Positions 1 through 6,459 of a DNA stretch of 12,910 nucleotides are shown here, piece after piece. Below the pieces are notes generated by a model. That model saw only the letters and a program-made list of their open reading frames with translations, was not told the origin of the DNA and searched no databases. How positions within the stretch are numbered: position 1 is the first letter of the stretch; each line of letters opens with the position of its first letter. A program made the translations under genes and the position numbers. The stretch comes from Rhabdothermincola sp036846205 (GTDB lineage: Bacteria > Actinomycetota > Acidimicrobiia > Acidimicrobiales > Acidimicrobilacustridaceae), in assembly GCF_036846205.1 (NCBI RefSeq), contig NZ_DAIUCK010000093.1:1-12910 (forward strand). The letters are read 5' to 3'.

Positions 1-1134
1 GCCCGCCACCTGCCGCTCCCCGCCCCGATCCCACAGCTGGACACACGCTTCGTGGAGGAACCCGTAGCCGTGGAGCCGCCCGGCCGAGAGCTGGCCGCCA
101 TGGGTGTTGAGCGGGATCTCCCCGTCGAGCGCGATGCGCTCGCCACCCTCGATGAACGGGCCTCCCTCGCCGTGGCCACAGAATCCCAGCGCCTCCAACC
201 AGCACAAGGTGATGAAGCTGAACCCGTCGTACAGCTCGGCCACGTCGACGTCCGCCGGGGTGAGGTCGGTGCGTGACCACAGCATCGCCGCCGCGTCGCG
301 CAGGGCCATGGTGGTGAGGTCGTCCCACTGGTCCCAGGACGGGCGGCCGTGGATGGCCGAGCCCACCGCTTCGATCCTCGCCGGCGGGTGTGCGAGGTCG
401 GCCGCGGCGTCGGCCCGGGAGACGATCACCGCGGTGCTGCCGTCCGCGGGCACGTCGCAGTCGTACAGGCACAGGGGGGTGGAGATCATCCGCACCTCGA
501 GGTAGTCGTCGAGGGTCATGGGGTCGCGGTAGATGGCCTTCGGGTTGCGGGCCGCGTTGCGCCGGCCGTTGAGCGCGATCTGGGCGAGCTGCTCGCGGGT
601 GGTGCCGAACTCGTGGAAGTGCCGCTGGGCCATCATCGCGATCCAGTTCGCGGCCGAGGGCGCCCCGAACGGCAGCGTCCACTGCATGAAGCCGCTGGCC
701 CGGTAGCTGGCGCCAGTACCGCCTCCGCCCATGGTCACCGACGAGCGGCCCTTGTCACCCTGGGCGCTGGCCTCCCACACGGTGCGGAAGCACAGCACGT
801 GGTCGGCGAGCCCGGTGGCCACGGCGGCGATGGCGTTGATGACCGAGCCGAGCTGCCCGGGGGACTCGAGCCCACCGGCGAACCAGTCGAGCTCCAGGCG
901 CAGCGCGTCCTGCACCTCCACCACCCCGACGCCCGAGAAACCGGGCGGGACGTCCTGGTTGCCGGGGTAGGTGGCGATGCCGTCGATGTCGCCGGGCTCG
1001 AGGCCCGCGTCGGCGATGGCCTCGAGAGCGGCGTCGATCGTCAGGTCGAGCGGGTCGCGGTAGAGGCGCCGGCCCACCTGGCTCTGGCCGATGCCGCTGA
1101 TGACCGCCCGCCGCTCCAGCAGATCCGGGCCCAT
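1..1134 (-). CDS. Thiolase-superfamily protein, Ltp2-like aldolase (3' end cut by window edge)
   Basis: 378 residues are visible and the C-terminus runs off the left edge; related proteins are about 385-390 residues, so little is missing. The fold signature is seen in RRAVISGIGQSQVGRR (residues 8-23), ELYDGFSF (300-307) and NTHGGQLSAGRLHGYG (343-358). Where degradative thiolases have a nucleophilic Cys near residue 90, this protein reads GGLESPGQ with no Cys. The thiolase His of the HDCFS-type motif is Tyr302, and the GHPxGA motif is replaced by a stretch with Tyr357. In Ltp2, the steroid side-chain aldolase, two tyrosines in such positions carry out a retro-aldol reaction instead of thiolysis. 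I infer an acyl-CoA aldolase releasing a short acyl-CoA, with the neighbouring DUF35 protein as its partner. ATG at 1134 is chosen because it lies one base after the DUF35 stop (TGA-G-ATG), indicating translational coupling. An SCP2-type non-catalytic thiolase is the alternative. Confidence 0.87.
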   Translation of the reverse strand, partial: MGPDLLERRAVISGIGQSQVGRRLYRDPLDLTIDAALEAIADAGLEPGDIDGIATYPGNQDVPPGFSGVGVVEVQDALRLELDWFAGGLESPGQLGSVINAIAAVATGLADHVLCFRTVWEASAQGDKGRSSVTMGGGGTGASYRASGFMQWTLPFGAPSAANWIAMMAQRHFHEFGTTREQLAQIALNGRRNAARNPKAIYRDPMTLDDYLEVRMISTPLCLYDCDVPADGSTAVIVSRADAAADLAHPPARIEAVGSAIHGRPSWDQWDDLTTMALRDAAAMLWSRTDLTPADVDVAELYDGFSFITLCWLEALGFCGHGEGGPFIEGGERIALDGEIPLNTHGGQLSAGRLHGYGFLHEACVQLWDRGGERQVAG

Positions 1135-1135
1135 C

Positions 1136-1570
1136 TCAGCGACCCTCGCCACCGGGGCTGTCGACAGGCTCGAAGAACGGCAGCCACACGTCGTCGTACT
1201 CCTCGAAGGTCACCCGCACCTCCATGCCGATGCTCACCTCGTAGGGGTCGCAGTTGACGATGTTGGTGGTCAGCCGCAGCCCCTCCTGCTCGGGCAGCTC
1301 GACGATGGCCACCACGTAGGGGGGGTCGAGGGTGGGGATCCAGGGCTGCTCGTTGACCGTGAAGGTGTGGACCACCGCCCGGCCGGAGGTGGCCTCCGGG
1401 GCCACCTCCTTGGAGAGGCACTCGGGGCACACCGGTGCGGGCGGGTGGATCCAGTACCCGCATCGCTGGCAGCGCAGGAAGCGCAGCTCCCCCTCCCGGC
1501 CGCCGCGCCAGAAGTGCTCGTTCTGGTCGGTGACCCGGGGGAGCACCCGGAACGGCTTGCCGTCGGCCAT
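1136..1570 (-). CDS. DUF35 zinc-ribbon/OB-fold protein, partner of the thiolase-like aldolase
   Basis: 144 residues. The N-terminal rubredoxin-like zinc ribbon has Cys34, Cys37, Cys48 and Cys51 (RCQRCG and VCPEC). An OB-fold follows, roughly residues 60-135, ending in VTFEEYDDVWLPFFEPV, typical of the family. DUF35 proteins bind acyl-CoA and form obligate complexes with thiolase-superfamily enzymes; in steroid degraders the equivalent domain is the C-terminal half of ChsH2, bound to Ltp2. Here it stands alone, without the MaoC-like hydratase half of ChsH2, so the hydratase must be encoded elsewhere. Its stop is one base from the thiolase start and its own start is 16 bp from the stop of the upstream CMD-like gene, so all three are very probably one transcript. 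Confidence 0.9.
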   Translation of the reverse strand: MADGKPFRVLPRVTDQNEHFWRGGREGELRFLRCQRCGYWIHPPAPVCPECLSKEVAPEATSGRAVVHTFTVNEQPWIPTLDPPYVVAIVELPEQEGLRLTTNIVNCDPYEVSIGMEVRVTFEEYDDVWLPFFEPVDSPGGEGR

Positions 1571-1586
1571 CGGTGGTCTGCTCCGG

Positions 1587-1949
1587 TCAGCCGTCTGCGT
1601 CGTCGAGCTCGGACGCCACGGCGCGCAGCCCTTCCTCGAACCCGGATCGGGCCTCCGGCAGCGCCTCGACCGCGGGCAGGATGCCGAACCCCGGCTCGGT
1701 GAGCACGATCGCGGCGGCGATCTCGTCCCAGCTGGCCCCGACCTCGGCTGCCAGCCTGGCGTGGCGGTGCACCCCGCCGGGGTTGCGGAGGATGACGCTG
1801 CAGACCATGCGCACCAGCTCGTGGGTCTTGCGGTCGAGCGCCTTGAGCGATTCGATCTCGGCCAGCCAGGCGCTCTGGGCCTCGTGGAGGGCGGGGAACA
1901 CCTCGTGCAGTGGCTGCTCGTAGGAGAAGGAGAACGCCTGCTCGGTCAC
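1587..1949 (-). CDS. Carboxymuconolactone decarboxylase (CMD/AhpD)-like protein without the CxxC pair
   Basis: 120 residues, the usual size for a single CMD domain. The helical core is LDRKTHELVRMVCSVI (residues 38-53), then VHRHARLAAEVGASWDEIAAAI (60-81, given here only as its start and end blocks VHRHARL and WDEIAAAI), then a GILPAVEAL segment near 89-97. In AhpD-type members a CxxC pair precedes the conserved His; here that stretch reads PGGVHRHA, so no redox pair exists, and the only Cys is Cys50. A peroxidase role is therefore unlikely, and a decarboxylase, isomerase-like or structural role is open. GTG at 1949 is effectively forced: an in-frame TAG lies four codons upstream, and an AGGG sits just before the start. 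It leads the DUF35-thiolase run and probably serves the same substrate. Confidence 0.8.
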   Translation of the reverse strand: MTEQAFSFSYEQPLHEVFPALHEAQSAWLAEIESLKALDRKTHELVRMVCSVILRNPGGVHRHARLAAEVGASWDEIAAAIVLTEPGFGILPAVEALPEARSGFEEGLRAVASELDDADG

Positions 1950-2018
1950 GCTGCCACCCTATTCGGCCCACCCTGCCCGGCGAGCCACGCCCACTCCCAC
2001 CGACATCCCAACCGGCCT

Positions 2019-2048
2019 GTCAAACGCGTGCCACAGCACGCGTTTGAC
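2019..2048. promoter_or_regulatory. Perfect 13-bp inverted repeat with 4-nt loop; terminator or operator
   Basis: The arms GTCAAACGCGTGC and GCACGCGTTTGAC are exact reverse complements separated by CACA. No T-run follows on either strand, which argues against a classical intrinsic terminator, although actinobacterial terminators often lack one. The symmetry, and a TTGACA hexamer overlapping the left arm on the minus strand 70-75 bp before the CMD-like start, would also suit an operator. The function is undecided. Confidence 0.6.
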
Positions 2049-2050
2049 CT

Positions 2051-2086
2051 GCCAGAACGGCAGCCAGGACGGCAACCAGAACGGAA
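2051..2086. repeat. Three imperfect 12-bp tandem repeats
   Basis: The units are GCCAGAACGGCA (2051-2062), GCCAGGACGGCA (2063-2074) and ACCAGAACGGAA (2075-2086). Units 1 and 2 differ at one position; unit 3 differs from unit 1 at two. They lie directly beside the inverted repeat and 30 bp past the dehydrogenase stop, outside any gene I can support. Confidence 0.6.
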
Positions 2087-2116
2087 GGGTGAGGAGTCTC
2101 GTGGCCCTCGACATGT

Positions 2117-4273
2117 TCAGGGGTCCCGGGGGAGGCCGAGGAGGCGCTCGGCGATGATGTTGCGCTGCACGTCACTGGTACCCCCGGCGATGGACAGCGC
2201 CCGGTTGCCGAGGAACCCGGCGATCCACACCGCGGCCTCCCCTTCGTCGATCGCACCCTCCGGGCCGAGCAGCGCCAGGCCCACCTCCTGCACCCGTTGC
2301 TCGTGCTCCACCCCGAGCAGCTTGCGCAGACTGGACTCCGGCCCGGGCTCGGCGCCGCTGAGGGCGCGCAGCGTCGAGCGCAGGCCGAGCACCGCGATCG
2401 CCTCCCCCTCGGCCACCAGGGCACCCACCTCCCCCAGGTGCTCCGCTGCACCCTTCATGGCCAGCACCGCCTCCACGCCGGGTCCGAACGACGACCCGCT
2501 CCCCATCGACACCCGTTCGTTCGCCAGCGTGGTGCGCGCCGCCTGCCAACCGTTGTCGACCCCTCCCACGACGCAGTCGTCGGGGACGAAGACCTCGTCC
2601 AGGAACACCTCGTTGAACAGGGCCTGGCCCGTCAGCTCGCGCAGCGGGCGGATGTCGAGGCCCGGGGAGGACATGTCGACCATGAAGCAGGTGATGCCCT
2701 CGTGCTTGTCGACCCGCGGGTTGGTTCGGGCCAGGCAGATGCCCCAGTGGGCGAGATGGGCCATGGTCGTCCAGACCTTCTGCCCGGTGAGCAGCCAGCC
2801 ACCCTCGACCCGCTCGGCCCGGGTGGTGAGCGACGCCAGGTCGCTGCCCGCGCCGGGCTCGCTGAACATCTGACACCACAGGATCTCCCCGTACAGGGTC
2901 GGTCGGATCCAACGCTCCTGCTGCTCGGGGGTCCCGTGGGCGATGAGGGTGGGCAACACCCAGGCGCCGACCTGCAGGTGCGGCCGGCGCACCTGGGCCG
3001 CGGCGAACTCCTCGTCGATCACGAGCTGCTCGACCGGCCCGGCGTCCCGGCCCCAGGGGCGGGGCCAGTAGGGGACGAGGTAGCCGGCATCGGCGATGCG
3101 ACGGTTCCACTCCGGCTTCTCATGCGTGCGCAGCTCGTCGAGGAAGGCCCGCACCTCGGCCCGGATGTCGTCCGCCTCGGGCGGGAGCTCGGCTCGCAGC
3201 GTGCGCCGGGTGCCGGCGAGGGCCAGCTCACCGCAGCGTGCGGCCGAGCCGGGCAGGAGCTGGCGCATCGCGGTCGCCCGCTTGAGGTAGAGGTGGGCGT
3301 CGTGCTCCCACGTGTAGCCGATGCCGCCGAGGACCTGGATGCAATCCTTCGCCGCCGTGAAGAACGCGTCGGGCACCAGTGCGGCGGCGACCGCGGCGGC
3401 CATGGCGGCCTCTTCGCGGGCGGCCGGGTCGCTCGAGCGCGCCGCCAGGTCACGGGCCGCATCGCAGGCCACGGCGGCGTCCCAGGCCGCGGCCCGGGCC
3501 AGCTCGGTGCGCAGCAGCATGTCGGCGCAGCGGTGCTTCACCGCTTGGAACTGGCCGATCGGCCGACCGAACTGGACCCGCTCCTTGGCATAGCTCGCCG
3601 CCGTGTCCACGCACCACGCCGCGCCACCCACGGCCTCCGCGGCCACCAGCGTCGCGGCCAGCTCGCCGATGGCGATGCAGCCGGGCCCGCTCGCCAGCCG
3701 GTGCTCGGGGGCCTGGAAGAGCGCCGGGTCGGCCTCGACCGTGGCCACCCGTCGGGTGGCGTCCAGGCTCGGTCGCGGGGTCACCGTGACCACAGACCGC
3801 TCGACCACCGCCCACCCGTCGCCGTTCGGGGACGGCAGCACCAGCACGTCGGCCAGCGCGGCGCCCAGCACGGGTGCGCCCGGCGAGAACCCCACCGCCC
3901 CGACGAGTGAACCGTCGGCCAGGCCGGGCAGCCACCGCTCCTGCTGGGCCCGGTCGCCGGCGAGCACCAGCGCGGCAGAGGCGAGCACCGTGGGCAGCAC
4001 CGGGCCCGGTGCACACGCCCGCCCCAGCTCCTCAAGCACCACGGCCAGCTCGACCAGCCCGTAGCCCTCGCCCCCGAACGCCTCGGGGACGTGCAGGCCC
4101 AGCCATCCTTGCGCGGCCAGGTCGTCCCAGAACGGGGGCATGGTCTCGGCTGACGCGTCGAGGGTGGCCCTCGGGACCGAGGGGTCGCAGTGGGCGTGTA
4201 CCCAGCGGCGCACCGCATCGTGCAGCGCCAGGTGCTCGTCGATGATCCCGATGCTCCCGAGACGGATCGCCAT
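2117..4273 (-). CDS. Fused two-module acyl-CoA dehydrogenase (FadE34/ChsE3-like architecture)
   Basis: 718 residues, about twice a normal acyl-CoA dehydrogenase and close to the actinobacterial fused FadE proteins such as FadE34. The first module (about 10-355) keeps the C-domain FAD signature KERVQFGRPIGQFQAVKH (230-247) and CIQVLGGIGYTWEHD (311-325), but its middle domain is degenerate (FSPGAPVLG). The second module (about 365-715) has the intact middle-domain motif CQMFSEPGAGSD (467-478) and the closing IAGGTSDVQRNII, but has lost the QFG motif. The two modules together would form one FAD site. Glu586 in LANERV is the likely catalytic base, in the position used by isovaleryl- and long-chain enzymes; the YEGT-type Glu is replaced by Gly. 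The start is ATG 4273: the frame stays open to 4972, but that extension is antisense to the amidohydrolase and has no family similarity. Substrate unknown; a branched or steroid side-chain acyl-CoA is inferred. Confidence 0.92.
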   Translation of the reverse strand: MAIRLGSIGIIDEHLALHDAVRRWVHAHCDPSVPRATLDASAETMPPFWDDLAAQGWLGLHVPEAFGGEGYGLVELAVVLEELGRACAPGPVLPTVLASAALVLAGDRAQQERWLPGLADGSLVGAVGFSPGAPVLGAALADVLVLPSPNGDGWAVVERSVVTVTPRPSLDATRRVATVEADPALFQAPEHRLASGPGCIAIGELAATLVAAEAVGGAAWCVDTAASYAKERVQFGRPIGQFQAVKHRCADMLLRTELARAAAWDAAVACDAARDLAARSSDPAAREEAAMAAAVAAALVPDAFFTAAKDCIQVLGGIGYTWEHDAHLYLKRATAMRQLLPGSAARCGELALAGTRRTLRAELPPEADDIRAEVRAFLDELRTHEKPEWNRRIADAGYLVPYWPRPWGRDAGPVEQLVIDEEFAAAQVRRPHLQVGAWVLPTLIAHGTPEQQERWIRPTLYGEILWCQMFSEPGAGSDLASLTTRAERVEGGWLLTGQKVWTTMAHLAHWGICLARTNPRVDKHEGITCFMVDMSSPGLDIRPLRELTGQALFNEVFLDEVFVPDDCVVGGVDNGWQAARTTLANERVSMGSGSSFGPGVEAVLAMKGAAEHLGEVGALVAEGEAIAVLGLRSTLRALSGAEPGPESSLRKLLGVEHEQRVQEVGLALLGPEGAIDEGEAAVWIAGFLGNRALSIAGGTSDVQRNIIAERLLGLPRDP

Positions 4274-4288
4274 GGTCCAGCTAACCTC

Positions 4289-4308
4289 CGAACCTGACAA
4301 TCGTGTCA
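4289..4308. promoter_or_regulatory. Candidate operator, TGAC-N6-GTCA, in the dehydrogenase/amidohydrolase divergent spacer
   Basis: On the plus strand the site reads CCTGACAATCGTGTCA, with symmetrical TGACA and TGTCA arms at 4295-4299 and 4304-4308. Read towards the dehydrogenase, it is followed by GGTTCG. The same core with the same flank occurs at 7828-7849. The divergent spacer is only 57 bp, so a dimeric regulator here could control both directions. TetR- or GntR-type regulators use sites of this kind, but none is encoded in the window. Confidence 0.65.
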
Positions 4309-4318
4309 CATCGCTGAC

Positions 4319-4324
4319 GGGAGG
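4319..4324 (+). promoter_or_regulatory. Ribosome binding site of the amidohydrolase
   Basis: GGGAGG lies six bases before GTG 4331. It supports that GTG as the start, which gives the family's usual N-terminus (TVIDADAH). Confidence 0.7.
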
Positions 4325-4330
4325 CCGCAC

Positions 4331-5467
4331 GTGACGGTGATCGACGCGGACGCGCACGTCAACGAGGACCCGCTGGCCTGGACCGAGCTGGAAGCCGCCC
4401 ACCCGGGGTGGCTGTCGGCCGGGCGCTCCGGTGGGCACTGGGTGGCCCAGATCGACGGCAAGCTCTTCCCCGTCCAGGAAGGCCCCGGCTGCGGCGTGCC
4501 GATCGACTCCGCGACCTCCCCGGCCTGCGCCGGGGGGGCCGCGGACCTCGACCGGCGCCTGGCGGACATGGACCAGGAAGGCATCGACGTGCAGGTCCTC
4601 TTCGGGGGGCTGATGATCGGGCTGTCGACCTACCGGGACCCCGGCTTCGCCCAGGACGTCGCCCGGGCCTACAACGACTGGTTGATCGACGAGGTGTGCG
4701 GGCGGGCGCCCGAGCGGCTCAAGGCGGTGGCCGTGGTCCCGCTCCAGGACGTGCCTCGTGCGATCGACGAGCTGCGACGGGCCCGGGGCAAGGGGGCGGT
4801 GGCGGTGACCATCCCGCCGGTGCTCGGCGAGGCGAACCTCGACGATCCGGCGCTGCTGCCGTTCTTCGAAGCGGCGGCCGGCGAGGACGTGGCCGTCACG
4901 ATCCACTCCGCGCCGGGCATGAACGTGCCGCTGCCCGCGGCCGGCCGGTTCGCCAACTACGCGCAGGTCCACTGCCTGTCGTTCCCGGTCGATCAGATGG
5001 TGGCCCTCACCGCGCTGGCCATGGGCGGGGTGCTCGACCGGCTACCAGGGCTGCGGGTGGGGTTCATGGAGTCGGGCATCGGCTGGGTGCCCTACTTCCT
5101 CCACCGGATGCACGAGCACAAGGAGAAGCGACCCGAGCTCCTGCCGACGATGACCGGCGACCCCCGCGACCACCTGGAACGGGGCCAGCTGTTCTTCTCC
5201 TTCGAAGCCGAGGAACCGCTGCTCGAGGTGTGCGTGGAGCGGCTGGGTGCCGACGCCTGGGTGTACGCGTCGGACTACCCGCACTGGGATTCGGACTTCC
5301 CCGGCACCGTCGAGGCGTGCCGGGCCATGGCGGCCCCGCTCGGGCCGGAGGTGACCGCCAAGGTGCTCGGCGGCAACGCCGCCCGGCTGTACGGGTTGGC
5401 CGATGAAGTCGCTGCGGCGGTGGCAGCCGACGCATCCCACGGGGGGCGCGGAGGCTCGGCCACGTGA
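4331..5467 (+). CDS. Amidohydrolase family 2 (ACMSD-like metal-dependent hydrolase/decarboxylase)
   Basis: 378 residues, the usual length for this family. The TIM-barrel metal motifs visible are IDADAH at the N-terminus (Asp5, Asp7, His9; the first His of the classical HxH is Asp, as is frequent in the actinobacterial branch), VTIHSAPG with His192, His214 in QVHCLSF, and YASDYPHWD with Asp315. GFMESGIGWVPYFLHRM (244-260) is another family hallmark. Known members decarboxylate or hydrolyse carboxylated ring or ring-derived compounds; ACMSD, LigW-type decarboxylases and uronate-like hydrolases belong here. It diverges from the acyl-CoA dehydrogenase across a shared operator and overlaps the downstream hydrolase gene by 4 bp. 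I infer a step in breakdown of a cyclic or unsaturated carboxylic compound; the substrate cannot be read from sequence. Confidence 0.88.
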   Translation: MTVIDADAHVNEDPLAWTELEAAHPGWLSAGRSGGHWVAQIDGKLFPVQEGPGCGVPIDSATSPACAGGAADLDRRLADMDQEGIDVQVLFGGLMIGLSTYRDPGFAQDVARAYNDWLIDEVCGRAPERLKAVAVVPLQDVPRAIDELRRARGKGAVAVTIPPVLGEANLDDPALLPFFEAAAGEDVAVTIHSAPGMNVPLPAAGRFANYAQVHCLSFPVDQMVALTALAMGGVLDRLPGLRVGFMESGIGWVPYFLHRMHEHKEKRPELLPTMTGDPRDHLERGQLFFSFEAEEPLLEVCVERLGADAWVYASDYPHWDSDFPGTVEACRAMAAPLGPEVTAKVLGGNAARLYGLADEVAAAVAADASHGGRGGSAT

Positions 5468-6393
5468 GCGCCGGGAGCTACGACGAGTTCGGGCTGCTGC
5501 ACGAGAACGCCGCCGAGGCCGGGCTCCCGTTCGATCCCACCCGACCGCCCAGGGTCAGCCGATCGGCCGTGCGCGCCCCGTCGGGGCACACCATCAGCGC
5601 ACTGGCGTGGGGGGAGGGCGCCGCCGAGCTGGTGCTGCTGCACGGCGGCGGGCAGAACGCGCACACCTGGGACACGGTGGCCCTGGCCCTCGACCGTCCT
5701 CTGGTGGCCATCGACCTGCCCGGACACGGGCACTCCGACTGGCGACCCGACAAGCGCTACCGGCCACAGGAGATGGCCGAGGACGTGGCGTTCGCCATCG
5801 AGCACCTCGCGCCGGAGGCGACGACCCTGGCCGGGATGTCGCTCGGCGGCCTCACGGCCCTCGCCGCGTTGGCCGAGCGGGGCGAGCTGGCCGAGCGGCT
5901 GGCGCTGGTGGACATCACGCCCGGGGTGAACGCGCAGAAAGCCGAACCCATCCTGTCGTTCCTCGACGGGCCCGAGGTGTTCGCGTCTTTCGACGAGATC
6001 CTCGAACGCACGATGGCGTTCAACCCCACCCGTTCCCGCTCGTCACTGCGTCGGGGGGTGCTGCACAACGCCCGCGAACGCGAGGACGGGACCTGGGTGT
6101 GGCGCTACGACCTGCCCACCGGCGAGCGCCTCGACGACCTCGAGCATCGCTTCGCCGACCTCTGGGACGCCGTGTCCGCGCTGAGCTGCCCGCTGCTGCT
6201 GGTGCAGGGTGGGCTGTCCAGCGTGGTCGACGACGACGACGTGGCCGAGCTGCAGCGCCGCAAGCCCGGCACCGACGTGATCGTGGTCGAGGATGCCGGC
6301 CACAGCGTGCAAGGTGACCGGCCCCTGGAACTGGCCCGCATCCTGGCCGCCTTCCACGAGGGGCACCACGAGGGCCACACCCCCGCGACCTGA
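5464..6393 (+). CDS. Alpha/beta-hydrolase fold protein
   Basis: 309 residues. The oxyanion-hole motif is LLHGGGQNAHTW (58-69), followed by IDLPGHGHSDW (83-93). The nucleophile elbow GMSLGG has Ser126; the general acid is probably one of the aspartates in VVDDDDV (254-260); and the catalytic His280 is in DAGHSVQGD. The triad is therefore complete and the enzyme should be active, as an esterase, C-C bond (meta-cleavage) hydrolase, lactonase or epoxide-type hydrolase. GTG at 5464 overlaps the amidohydrolase stop as GTGA, so translation is very likely coupled and both enzymes probably act in one pathway. The N-terminal 30 residues before the core are ordinary and no signal peptide is visible, so it is cytoplasmic. 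The C-terminus is His-rich (HEGHHEGH), without obvious meaning. Confidence 0.9.
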   Translation: MSAGSYDEFGLLHENAAEAGLPFDPTRPPRVSRSAVRAPSGHTISALAWGEGAAELVLLHGGGQNAHTWDTVALALDRPLVAIDLPGHGHSDWRPDKRYRPQEMAEDVAFAIEHLAPEATTLAGMSLGGLTALAALAERGELAERLALVDITPGVNAQKAEPILSFLDGPEVFASFDEILERTMAFNPTRSRSSLRRGVLHNAREREDGTWVWRYDLPTGERLDDLEHRFADLWDAVSALSCPLLLVQGGLSSVVDDDDVAELQRRKPGTDVIVVEDAGHSVQGDRPLELARILAAFHEGHHEGHTPAT

Positions 6394-6459
6394 CAGTCGG
6401 CCGGGCCCGCCGGTCCCGGCGAGCTCTCCCGCCGGCGAGCTCACCACCCGTCGGCACGG
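6394..6459. terminator. Convergent spacer with GC-rich inverted and direct repeats; possible bidirectional terminator
   Basis: The spacer lies between the stops of the alpha/beta hydrolase and the FGGY kinase. GCCGGG (6400-6405) pairs with CCCGGC (6415-6420) around a 9-nt loop. CCGGCGAGCTC occurs twice, at 6416-6426 and 6432-6442, and its two self-complementary GAGCTC blocks can also pair. There is no T-run. The call rests mainly on position. Confidence 0.4.

Larger units (their letters stand above)
1950..2116. other. 167-bp spacer between the acyl-CoA dehydrogenase and the CMD-like gene
   Basis: No convincing gene is present. The spacer holds a perfect 13-bp inverted repeat (2019-2048) and three imperfect 12-bp tandem units (2051-2086), annotated separately. 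A TTGACA hexamer reads on the minus strand at 2023-2018, inside the left arm of the inverted repeat, but I see no good -10 at the usual distance. The spacer may therefore end the dehydrogenase transcript, start the CMD-DUF35-thiolase transcript, or do both. Confidence 0.5.

Noticed and set aside
1332..2873. Plus-strand open frame of 513 codons
   Set aside because: It runs antisense through parts of four well-supported minus-strand genes and has no motif.
4274..4972. N-terminal extension of the acyl-CoA dehydrogenase frame
   Set aside because: The frame is open but antisense to the amidohydrolase, and family similarity begins right after ATG 4273.
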